In this document: piece after piece, positions 1 to 6,515 of the stretch
Layout of the letters: the number at the start of each line of letters is the position of its first letter
Numbering within the stretch: the first letter of the stretch is position 1
Source: Methanobacteriota archaeon
GTDB lineage: Archaea > Thermoplasmatota > E2 > DHVEG-1
Length of the DNA: 10,704 bases
Direction of reading: 5' to 3'
Assembly (NCBI GenBank): GCA_903930505.1
Contig: CAIYYQ010000368.1
Location: 1 to 10,704, forward strand
Notes under the pieces: model-generated
What the model saw: only the letters and a program-made list of their open reading frames with translations
Databases searched by the model: none
What the model was told of the DNA's origin: nothing
Translations under genes and position numbers: made by a program

Positions 1-13
1 CTTACAGGTACTT

Positions 14-898
14 ATGACAAACATAGATCTCAAGGATAGAAAAATTCTTTACGAATTAGACTTAGATTCTAGACAATCCTTAACCCAAATCGGAAAAAAA
101 GTAGGTTTGAAAAAAGACGTTGTATCCTATCGAATAAAAAGAATGGAGGAAGAAGGAATTATTAAGAACTATTGGACGGAGATAAATACTTTTAAATTAG
201 GTTATAATGTATATCGAATCTATATAGATTTTCAGGACATTGATTTAGATTCAAAGAATGAAATGATAAAATATCTATCAAATTATAAAAATGCCTGGGC
301 AATAATGTCGATAAAAGGTCCTATTGATTTGGATTTAATGCTTTGGGTCAAAGATAGTCTTGAATTCAATCAGTTTTGGAATGATACCTTAGACAAATAT
401 GGAAAATTTTTTTCATCTCATACAGTTTCTATTCTTACAGGAGGGGTTGCATATAAAAAATCATATCTACTAGATGATGAAGATAATGAAATCAAATCTG
501 ATCGAGAGTATTTCATATTAAGAAGCGGGGGAAAAACTGTAAACATAGATGAAATTGATTATAAAATATTAGATGAAATAGCAATAAATGCGCGAATACC
601 ATTAATTGATTTGGCGGATAAACTAAAATGTTCTTCACAAACTATTGTATATAGAATTAAAAATCTAATCAATAATGAAGTTATTCTTGCATTTCGAGTT
701 GGTATCGATATTGGAAAATTGGGTTTACAAAATTGTGTAATTGATATTTATTTAAAGGATCATTCCAAGAAAAAACAAATAATAGACTACATGATGAGCA
801 ATCCTTTTGTAGAATATTTAGTTGATTCGGTAGGGTGGTGTGATTTGCAATTTGAAATAATGGTAAAAAGCATTGCCCACCTTGATCCAGATTCTTGA
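14..898 (+). CDS. Two-headed Lrp/AsnC-family transcriptional regulator, paralogue 1 (frameshifted near its 3' end)
   Basis: DNA-binding regulator built as two Lrp/AsnC units in one chain. The first winged HTH lies at about residues 4-55, with IGKKVGLKKDVVSYRIKRM over the recognition region, followed by a RAM-type alpha/beta domain at about 60-150. A variable linker leads to a second HTH (about 175-228, CSSQTIVYRIKNL) and a second RAM domain with the GWCDL motif. Related proteins in the window are 323-328 aa; this frame stops at 294 aa in an unrelated tail (AHLDPDS). Removing one C at about 887 restores the expected C-terminus, ending at 995 with 326 aa. The start matches paralogue 4 (MT-x-IDLKDRK). 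Only 13 nt of upstream sequence are visible, so no promoter can be assigned. It is closest to paralogue 4 (5485-6456). The break may be a real mutation or an assembly error. Family assignment is confident; ligand and targets are unknown. Confidence 0.85.
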   Translation: MTNIDLKDRKILYELDLDSRQSLTQIGKKVGLKKDVVSYRIKRMEEEGIIKNYWTEINTFKLGYNVYRIYIDFQDIDLDSKNEMIKYLSNYKNAWAIMSIKGPIDLDLMLWVKDSLEFNQFWNDTLDKYGKFFSSHTVSILTGGVAYKKSYLLDDEDNEIKSDREYFILRSGGKTVNIDEIDYKILDEIAINARIPLIDLADKLKCSSQTIVYRIKNLINNEVILAFRVGIDIGKLGLQNCVIDIYLKDHSKKKQIIDYMMSNPFVEYLVDSVGWCDLQFEIMVKSIAHLDPDS

Positions 899-995
899 AG
901 AATTAGATGCTAAATTTCCAGGTGTTATTAGAAAACATGATTTTTGGATGTCAAAAATATATCATCGTTTACGTTCAATTCCGGAATTATATTAA
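887..995 (+). pseudogene. Out-of-frame C-terminal remainder of Lrp/AsnC paralogue 1
   Basis: From 888 the +1 frame reads QILEELDAKFPGVIRKHDFW and ends with SIPELY and a TAA at 993-995. It aligns without gaps to the C-termini of the other three paralogues, for example QLLDDLETKFPGAIRKQNF in paralogue 3. The join needs only the removal of one C from the CC at 887-888, so this is the displaced end of the same gene. The stop lies 2 nt before the stop of the convergent radical SAM gene. Confidence 0.85.
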
Positions 996-997
996 GA

Positions 998-2896
998 TTA
1001 AATATAGCATATCGATTTTTCTTTTGTTTCTAAAGACTTTGAATAAACCTGTCTATAACTCAATGGTAAACTCAGATAATACTCCTCTTCATGATATACA
1101 AGACCATGTTGTTCGAAGGTTTGAAGAATAGCTGTGAATTTAAATTCAGGAATCTGAGGTAATCGCTCCTGTATTTTTTTGAAAGAAGTCACATCGATGC
1201 AGGAAAGAAAAACATCGCGTTCAAGTTCATTGAGCATGTAGATCTGGACTTCTTCCCCCCTTCTTTTGTCATAGATTTTTATGAAATTACCACCGTCGAC
1301 AAAATAGAAGACAAATTGGTCGATTGGGGTTTGTCGTTTGATTCCTTCAAGTTGATGCTGTTCTCGTTCTTTTTTCCAATCATCAATCAACTTCACCCAA
1401 TCATTGGTACCTAAATTTTCTTTTCGTTTGAAATCGGAGACGAAATTAAATCCTTTTTCTAAAACCTCAGCTGGGTACATGATGTGATCAATCGGTGCAA
1501 ACATTAACATTTCTATATTGTACTCCTCTGGATGTTGATGAATGGAACTTCCGAAAAGAACCCGAAGAGTACAAAGCTGGGGTGGATCAAGATAAGATTT
1601 AAACAATTGAATGTTTTTTATGGTTTCTTCAAAATCAATTGGTTCTTCGTTTGGATAGTCAATAATTAGGTTATATGTATTTATGATTCTATTTTCCTTG
1701 CAGAATTTCAATGCAGCAATATTATCAATGACGCGAGTTCCCTTGTTCATTTTCCGAAGGTAATGGGAACTGAACGATTCAATCCCGGTTTGTATCGCGG
1801 TAAATCCTGTCTCTTTCAATAAGGTGTAATCATCGCTTTTGAGTTGGTCTGCTCGTGTTTCTGCGACAAAGGTGAAGTCTTTGCTTAGTTGTTTGATTTT
1901 TTCAAGGAGGACTCGGTAGGTTTTCTGCGGGAGGGTGTTTCCGATAATCTGAAAATCAAGGATATGATATTTTTCTGAAAGTGTTTGTATTTCTTGGATG
2001 ATGCGATCAACGGTTTTTTCTCGGTATTGTTTGTGTTGGATATTCAAGTTGCAAAAGCTGCATTTGTTCCAATAGCATCCTCGGGAGATTTCAAGGGGGA
2101 GTCTTCCATAGTATTGAAAGTATTGTTGGACTTCATCTGATACCGTTCTGAGTTCTTCATAGAAAGGATCATACGAGGGGATCGGTGATTCATTGATGTC
2201 AACAAATTTTTCTGATGCGTTCCATTTGACCTGGTTTTCTTTTCTATATATCAGCCGTGGTATGGATTCATAGTGGTCGTAGTCTGCTACTAGCTGGTAT
2301 AATGCTTCTTCTCCATCACCAGAAACAATGAAATCAACATAGGGAAATGTCTCTAATACGCGAACACCCATAGTTCCAACGGTTCGACTGCCACCGAAAA
2401 TAATCTTCTTCTCGTGTTGGAGTTCCTTGATTTTTTTTGCAATGGCAAGCGATGGTAACAACTGCCCGTAATTCAGGGTAAATCCAATGATGTCAAATGA
2501 TCTCCAGTCAACTTGGTTGAGAACCCATTCATAGAATTTATCTGTTCGTTGAACATAAGTCTCAAACGTAAAATTGGCTTGGGTTTCTTTATGTTGAGAT
2601 GATTGTTTCTGAAAATATTCACAAAATTTATCAATGTTTTTTTCCCAGTGTTCAGGAAACACATATTTAGAAAAAATCATCTGGGCGATATACGAATCAT
2701 TTGGAGGATTAATAAGGAAATTATAGTTATTTATTCCATAATACTCAGCTGCTTTCAAATAAAGATGCCGTGTCGAAACATTGATACCTCGTTCTTTGAG
2801 ATATCCTTCAAGAATAGGAAGCTGTATGGATGGAATTGCAGCGCCTGCAAACGGCATCGAAAGAAGTAACACTGTTTTCTTGTCGTGCATCTCCAT
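998..2896 (-). CDS. Cobalamin-binding radical SAM enzyme, RiPP-maturation-like
   Basis: Predicted 632-aa cytoplasmic iron-sulfur enzyme. The N-terminal part (MPFAGAAIPSIQLPILEGYL, about 14-33, then about 130-235 with DIIGFTLNYGQ, IIFGGSRT and SGDGEEAL) fits a B12-binding Rossmann domain. A radical SAM barrel follows with the cluster motif SRGCYWNKCSFC (Cys274, 279, 282) and a GIES motif at 371-374. The cysteine spacing is CX4CX2C, not the usual CX3CX2C. The end of the protein (about 555-612: LNELERDVFLSCID, GLVYHEEEYYLSLPL) resembles the winged-helix-like tail of the B12-rSAM family tied to RiPP maturation, where members often methylate unactivated carbons; that is family knowledge, and the substrate here is unknown. 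ATG at 2896 or 2890 is possible (ATGGAGATG). A TATA-like element lies 25-34 nt upstream. It converges with paralogue 1 (2 nt gap) and follows a small gene by 77 nt. The radical SAM call is confident; the RiPP role is tentative. Confidence 0.87.
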   Translation of the reverse strand: MEMHDKKTVLLLSMPFAGAAIPSIQLPILEGYLKERGINVSTRHLYLKAAEYYGINNYNFLINPPNDSYIAQMIFSKYVFPEHWEKNIDKFCEYFQKQSSQHKETQANFTFETYVQRTDKFYEWVLNQVDWRSFDIIGFTLNYGQLLPSLAIAKKIKELQHEKKIIFGGSRTVGTMGVRVLETFPYVDFIVSGDGEEALYQLVADYDHYESIPRLIYRKENQVKWNASEKFVDINESPIPSYDPFYEELRTVSDEVQQYFQYYGRLPLEISRGCYWNKCSFCNLNIQHKQYREKTVDRIIQEIQTLSEKYHILDFQIIGNTLPQKTYRVLLEKIKQLSKDFTFVAETRADQLKSDDYTLLKETGFTAIQTGIESFSSHYLRKMNKGTRVIDNIAALKFCKENRIINTYNLIIDYPNEEPIDFEETIKNIQLFKSYLDPPQLCTLRVLFGSSIHQHPEEYNIEMLMFAPIDHIMYPAEVLEKGFNFVSDFKRKENLGTNDWVKLIDDWKKEREQHQLEGIKRQTPIDQFVFYFVDGGNFIKIYDKRRGEEVQIYMLNELERDVFLSCIDVTSFKKIQERLPQIPEFKFTAILQTFEQHGLVYHEEEYYLSLPLSYRQVYSKSLETKEKSICYI

Positions 2897-2920
2897 CCAC
2901 AGCGTTCAATAGTTCAAATG

Positions 2921-2930
2921 TTTAAATAAT
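2921..2930 (-). promoter_or_regulatory. Putative TATA box of the radical SAM gene
   Basis: On the minus strand the sequence ATTATTTAAA lies 25-34 nt upstream of the ATG at 2896, the usual archaeal TATA distance for a leaderless or very short-leader transcript. The region is AT-rich, so chance occurrence is possible. Confidence 0.35.
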
Positions 2931-2973
2931 TAACTCTTATTAGAAGATACTGTTTTTTGGTATATAATAATTG

Positions 2974-3243
2974 CTATTTTCCTGTATCTATTTTCACTTT
3001 TGTTCTCCGAATTATCCTCTGTGTAACGTAGCTAATGTTTTTAATATTATTTCGAGAGATAAAGCCACAGTCTATAAATTCATCACAATCGTCATTACAG
3101 GATGAAATATGACCAATGACGACTCCTTTATCGGTGAGACGAATTGTATCAAATATCTCCTTAACACCATCAGTATAAATCACTGTCGCTTGTTCTAAAA
3201 TTTCAATCATTTCAGATAAAGCATTTTTCTTCTCGCTTGCCAT
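2974..3243 (-). CDS. Small conserved-looking hypothetical protein (89 aa)
   Basis: No family was recognised with certainty. An N-terminal helix (ALSEMIEILEQA, about 8-19) is followed by a run of predicted beta strands (TVIYTDG, FDTIRLTDKGVVIGHI, EFIDCGFISRNNIKNISYV) and a basic end (RIIRRTKVKI). The strand pattern with the closing GFISRNNIKNI resembles small Sm-like or SH3-like barrel proteins of archaea; this is an impression from pattern, not a search. Three cysteines cluster at CNDDCDEFIDC, which could bind a metal or be incidental. It is a soluble protein with no signal peptide. It lies upstream of and in the same direction as the radical SAM gene (77 nt gap), so co-transcription is possible, although the latter seems to have its own TATA element. 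A role as the RiPP precursor of that enzyme cannot be excluded, but there is no clear leader/core layout. Confidence 0.65.
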   Translation of the reverse strand: MASEKKNALSEMIEILEQATVIYTDGVKEIFDTIRLTDKGVVIGHISSCNDDCDEFIDCGFISRNNIKNISYVTQRIIRRTKVKIDTGK

Positions 3244-3293
3244 TATTCTACCACAACCTTTGTTGATCGTAACGGATATTTTTCGTGTTTATT

Positions 3294-3314
3294 GGTACTA
3301 ATAGAATCAGTACC
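3294..3314. promoter_or_regulatory. Inverted repeat GGTACT-N9-AGTACC
   Basis: Perfect 6-bp inverted repeat with a 9-nt spacer, lying between the divergent small gene (start 3243) and paralogue 2 (start 3423). The half-site spacing of about one and a half helical turns is compatible with a dimeric regulator. Binding is inferred only. Confidence 0.35.
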
Positions 3315-3383
3315 CTTCTTCCTTCAATGAAATAATACAACAAATCAAGATAAAACCCTATTCTGGGAAATTACCACAAAAGA

Positions 3384-3391
3384 CTAAAATA
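3384..3391 (+). promoter_or_regulatory. Promoter-like element CTAAAATA of paralogue 2
   Basis: CTAAAATA starts 39 nt upstream of the ATG and is preceded by ACCACAAAAGA. Almost the same block (ACC, C-rich, AAAA, two bases, CTAAAATA) occurs 38 nt upstream of paralogue 4. The spacing suits an archaeal BRE/TATA element giving a leader of about 10 nt. Confidence 0.5.
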
Positions 3392-3399
3392 GGTTAGCA

Positions 3400-3422
3400 A
3401 AATTTACTTCTATGGTAAATTT
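3400..3422. promoter_or_regulatory. Perfect dyad AAATTTAC-N7-GTAAATTT touching the start codon of paralogue 2
   Basis: The two 8-nt arms (3400-3407 and 3415-3422) are exact reverse complements separated by TTCTATG. The dyad ends directly before the ATG at 3423 and covers the transcription start expected from the CTAAAATA element. A regulator bound here would block initiation, so an autoregulatory operator is a reasonable inference. It could also fold as a hairpin at the start of the mRNA. Confidence 0.5.
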
Positions 3423-4409
3423 ATGGTTAAACTTGATTTGAAAGACCGAAAGATCCTTTACGAACTTGATTTAAACTGTCGACAATCGAATACTCAGATA
3501 GGGAAGAAAGTCGGGTTATCTAAAGAGGTTGTCACATACCGGATACAACGAATGCAAAAGGAAGGAGTTATTACACAATTTTGGACTGCTATAGACACTT
3601 TTAAATTAGGCTATGACGTATTTAGGATTTATATTGCACTCCAAAATTTGAACTTCGAGAAAAAGAACGAAATCATACAATATTTTGTTAATTGTAAAGA
3701 CACATGGGTTGTGAATACTGCAAAAGGGGAGGTAGACTTGGATGTTATTTTATGGATAAAAGACCCTTATGAGTTTTATCAGTTTTGGGATAGAACCCAA
3801 AATCTCTATGAAAGTTATTTTGCAAAAACTACTATTTCATTGTACATACAGGCAATAGATTTCAAGAAATCATATCTATCAACAAATGATCCAAAAGAGG
3901 AATCTCGAGAACATCATAGATATACTTGCACTAGACAATTCAGCGATATCGACAATATAGATTATCATCTTCTCAATGAACTTGCGGTGAACGCTAGAAT
4001 TCCTCTCATCGAACTCTCTGAAAAACTTGGATGTTCATCACAGAGTGTTAAGTACAGAATTGATAATCTCATAAAGAAAGAAGTGATTAAAGCATTTCGT
4101 ATTAATCTCGATTATTCAAAGTTAGATCTGCAACTTTTCAAGCTAGACATCTACCTTACGGATCATAAACAGGTGACACCAATGTTGAATTATCTCAGTA
4201 AACAATCCTATCTGCAGTGCTTGAATATTGCCATAGGATGGGCTGATATCGAACCTGAATTTGTTGTCAAAAACATGGATGAACTAAATCATATTATGGA
4301 TGAATTGAGCAGCAAATTTCCGAATGCAATCAGAAGGTATTCATTTTGGATTGCAGATAAAATTTATAAAGATCGCAGTCTGCCTGAAATGGAGTTTAAC
4401 AAAAATTAA
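3423..4409 (+). CDS. Two-headed Lrp/AsnC-family transcriptional regulator, paralogue 2
   Basis: Intact 328-aa regulator with two complete HTH-RAM units. HTH1 (about 4-55) carries the conserved LDLKDRKILYELDLN block and VGLSKEVVTYRIQRM. RAM1 contains KGEVDLDVILW. HTH2 (about 178-229) contains LGCSSQSVKYRIDNL and RAM2 contains GWADIEPEF. The linker (about 155-176, NDPKEESREHHRY) differs from the other paralogues, and the tail extends past the common W/LPE end (SLPEMEFNKN). It is closest to paralogue 3, and the first about 170 bp of the two genes are highly similar in DNA. The ATG at 3423 follows a perfect dyad and a promoter-like element; an ATG at 3412 is out of frame. It is probably the first gene of a two-gene transcript with paralogue 3, which starts 13 nt after its stop. 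Ligand and targets are unknown. Confidence 0.92.
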   Translation: MVKLDLKDRKILYELDLNCRQSNTQIGKKVGLSKEVVTYRIQRMQKEGVITQFWTAIDTFKLGYDVFRIYIALQNLNFEKKNEIIQYFVNCKDTWVVNTAKGEVDLDVILWIKDPYEFYQFWDRTQNLYESYFAKTTISLYIQAIDFKKSYLSTNDPKEESREHHRYTCTRQFSDIDNIDYHLLNELAVNARIPLIELSEKLGCSSQSVKYRIDNLIKKEVIKAFRINLDYSKLDLQLFKLDIYLTDHKQVTPMLNYLSKQSYLQCLNIAIGWADIEPEFVVKNMDELNHIMDELSSKFPNAIRRYSFWIADKIYKDRSLPEMEFNKN

Positions 4410-4422
4410 AATATGGGGGATT

Positions 4423-5394
4423 ATGGTAAAACTTGATTTGAAAGACCGAAAAATCCTATATGAACTGGATCTCAATTCACGACAGTCTCTCGCCCAAATA
4501 GGAAAAAGAGTCGGGTTATCAAAAGACGTTGTATCATATAGGATACAAAAAATGCAAGACGAAGGAGTTATTACACATTTTTGGGCTGCTATTAATACCT
4601 ATAAACTTGGTTATAACGTGTTTAGAATCTATATCAATTTTCAGGATGTTAATTCAAAGGTAAAAGACGAAATTATTCAGTATTTTTGTGCTGAAAAAAA
4701 TAGCTGGGCAGTGATATCATTTAAAGGAGAAATAGACTTTGATGCTGTCTTTTGGGTGAAGGATGCAAATGAATTCTATCATTTTTGGAATAAAACTCTT
4801 AACCGATTTGGTAATTATTTTTTAAAAAATGTTATGTCAACGTTAAATCAGGTGATCGAATACAAAAAATCCTATCTGTTACCAGATGAAGATAATACAA
4901 CCGTGAAAGAGCTTTATCGAATGGGATGTGGTGGAGAAACGGTTAAAATTGATAAGGTTGATTGGAAATTACTTAATGAAATTGTAGTAAATGCACGTGT
5001 CCCACTCATCGAACTTGCTGAGAAATTGAAATCTTCTTCGCAAACAGTAAATTATCGACTTAATAATCTTATAAAAAATGATATAATCAAGGCATTTCGT
5101 GTTGGTATAGATATTTCAAAATTAGGGCTTCAAAAATATTCGATTGATATTTATCTAAAAAATCATTCGAAACGAAAAGCAATATATGACTATCTAAGTC
5201 AGAAACCATATCTAGAAGATTTTTTAGAGTCTGTAGGATGGGCAGATATTCAATTTGCAGTAATTGTAGAAAATATGGATAAATTACTGCAGCTTTTAGA
5301 TGATCTTGAAACCAAATTTCCTGGTGCTATTCGGAAACAAAATTTTCTTGTTCCAACAAAATATCATAAGGAGCGCTGGCTCCCAGAATTCTAA
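4423..5394 (+). CDS. Two-headed Lrp/AsnC-family transcriptional regulator, paralogue 3
   Basis: The 323-aa protein has the same two-unit layout as its neighbours: HTH1 with IGKRVGLSKDVVSYRIQKM, RAM1 with KGEIDFDAVFW, a linker with GCGGETVKIDKVD, HTH2 with LKSSSQTVNYRLNNL and RAM2 with GWADIQFAV, ending in KERWLPEF. The open frame extends upstream to an ATG at 4324, but those 33 residues lie inside the end of paralogue 2 in another frame. The ATG at 4423 aligns exactly with the paralogues' MVKLDLKDRK and follows a G-rich stretch (GGGGGATT) that may act as a short-spaced ribosome binding site. The gap to paralogue 2 is 13 nt, which argues for one transcript. A T-rich tract after the stop may end it. 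In HTH2 the usual Cys of CSSQ is Ser. Confidence 0.92.
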   Translation: MVKLDLKDRKILYELDLNSRQSLAQIGKRVGLSKDVVSYRIQKMQDEGVITHFWAAINTYKLGYNVFRIYINFQDVNSKVKDEIIQYFCAEKNSWAVISFKGEIDFDAVFWVKDANEFYHFWNKTLNRFGNYFLKNVMSTLNQVIEYKKSYLLPDEDNTTVKELYRMGCGGETVKIDKVDWKLLNEIVVNARVPLIELAEKLKSSSQTVNYRLNNLIKNDIIKAFRVGIDISKLGLQKYSIDIYLKNHSKRKAIYDYLSQKPYLEDFLESVGWADIQFAVIVENMDKLLQLLDDLETKFPGAIRKQNFLVPTKYHKERWLPEF

Positions 5395-5407
5395 AAATTA
5401 TGTTAGG

Positions 5408-5429
5408 TTCTTTTTATCGTTTATCTTTT
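5408..5429 (+). terminator. Possible T-rich terminator after paralogue 3
   Basis: TTCTTTTTATCG followed by TTTATCTTTT begins 14 nt after the stop. Archaeal termination often uses such T-tracts without a hairpin. It lies before the separate promoter-like element of paralogue 4. The region is AT-rich, so confidence is low. Confidence 0.3.
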
Positions 5430-5446
5430 GAAAACCCCCCAAAATG

Positions 5447-5454
5447 CTAAAATA
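5447..5454 (+). promoter_or_regulatory. Promoter-like element CTAAAATA of paralogue 4
   Basis: CTAAAATA begins 38 nt upstream of the ATG at 5485 and is preceded by ACCCCCCAAAATG, matching the block before paralogue 2 in sequence and distance. It is probably the TATA region. A short inverted repeat, TTCTT-N8-AAGAA (5464-5481), lies between it and the start codon. Confidence 0.5.
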
Positions 5455-5484
5455 CTTGAGAGGTTCTTCCTTTTATAAGAATTT

Positions 5485-6456
5485 ATGACAAAAATAGATC
5501 TTAAAGATAGAAAAATACTCTACGAACTCGATTTAGACGCCAGGCAATCGTTCACTCAAATAGGTAAAAAAGTCGGATTAAAAAAAGATGTTGTAGCTTA
5601 TAGAGTTCAACGGATGCAGGATGAAGGAGTGATTAAAAATTTTTGGACAGCAATTAATACCTTTAAATTAGGATATAACGTTTTTAGAATTTACATCAAT
5701 TTTCAATATGTAAGTTCATCTGTGAAAAATGAAATCATTCAGCATTTTATTAGTTACAAAAATGTTTGGGCAGTTATATCATTGAAAGCAGAAATTGATT
5801 TTGATGTTGTTGTTTGGGTGAAAGATGTTTATGAGTTCCATCAATTCTGGCAAAAAACTCTTGATCTCTATGAGGATTATTTTGCGAAATATACGATTTC
5901 TATTTACATCCAAGCTTTTGCGTATAAAAAATCTTATTTATTATTAGAAGAATATGACAGATCCGATAGAGAAATGTACATAACAACTTGTAGTGGAAAA
6001 CCCGTAGAAATCGATAAAATTGATTATCAGCTTTTAAATGAGATTGCTATAAATGCTAGAATGCCCCTTATAGAACTTGCAGAAAAGCTTGGATGTTCCT
6101 CACAAGCTGTTAACTATCGATTAAAGAATCTTGTTAAATCAGATGTTATACAAGGATTTCGAGTTGCTGTTGATCTTTCACAATTAGGGCTTCAACACTA
6201 TAAACTGGAAATATATCTTAAGGAACATAAAAAAATAAAGGCTATATGGGACTATCTAAAAGGTAAACCTTATTTAGAATATCTAAATGTTGCGGCAGGT
6301 TGGTGCGATTTGGAATTTGAACTAATGGTAGAAAATGTTAACAAATTAAGCCAAATTATGGAGGAAATTGACTCTAAATTTCCTGGTGCAATAAAAAAAC
6401 AAACTTTTTGGATTTTTGAAAAAGTTCATAAAGAACGATGGCTCCCAGAATTATAG
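5485..6456 (+). CDS. Two-headed Lrp/AsnC-family transcriptional regulator, paralogue 4
   Basis: Intact 323-aa member and the best full-length guide to broken paralogue 1. HTH1 lies at about 4-55 (recognition region GLKKDVVAYRVQRM), RAM1 at about 61-150 (KAEIDFDVVVW), a linker at about 151-175 with CSGKPVEIDKID, HTH2 at about 177-228 (LGCSSQAVNYRLKNL) and RAM2 at about 229-315 (GWCDLEFEL), with the end KERWLPEL. In typical Lrp proteins one HTH-RAM unit pairs with another through the RAM domain; here the two units are fused, so one chain may act as a ready-made dimer (inference). The start matches paralogue 1 (MTKIDLKDRK). The gene has its own promoter-like element 38 nt upstream, and the secreted beta-helix gene follows 59 nt downstream on the same strand with its own TATA box. 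Confidence 0.92.
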   Translation: MTKIDLKDRKILYELDLDARQSFTQIGKKVGLKKDVVAYRVQRMQDEGVIKNFWTAINTFKLGYNVFRIYINFQYVSSSVKNEIIQHFISYKNVWAVISLKAEIDFDVVVWVKDVYEFHQFWQKTLDLYEDYFAKYTISIYIQAFAYKKSYLLLEEYDRSDREMYITTCSGKPVEIDKIDYQLLNEIAINARMPLIELAEKLGCSSQAVNYRLKNLVKSDVIQGFRVAVDLSQLGLQHYKLEIYLKEHKKIKAIWDYLKGKPYLEYLNVAAGWCDLEFELMVENVNKLSQIMEEIDSKFPGAIKKQTFWIFEKVHKERWLPEL

Positions 6457-6483
6457 AAAAATTAACTTATATTTAGAGATACA

Positions 6484-6494
6484 TTTATATAAAA
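6484..6494 (+). promoter_or_regulatory. TATA box of the beta-helix/metzincin gene
   Basis: TTTATATAAAA is centred about 27 nt before the GTG at 6516, the classical archaeal TATA position. This predicts transcription starting at or next to that start codon, that is, a leaderless mRNA. Confidence 0.55.
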
Positions 6495-6515
6495 TAACAC
6501 ATACTTTATATCAAG

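Noticed and set aside
907..1131. 74-codon plus-strand frame
   Set aside because: It overlaps the displaced end of paralogue 1 and the 3' end of the radical SAM gene; it is a shadow of both.
3412..3425. Alternative ATG at 3412 for paralogue 2
   Set aside because: It is out of frame with the regulator and lies within the dyad; the 3423 start matches the paralogues.
4324..4422. Upstream extension of paralogue 3 to an ATG at 4324
   Set aside because: It overlaps the coding end of paralogue 2 in another frame, and alignment of all paralogues places the start at 4423.
5486..5492. TGACAAA at the starts of paralogues 1 and 4 as operator half-sites
   Set aside because: It is simply the codons for Met-Thr-Lys/Asn in two close paralogues, without the matching half-site.
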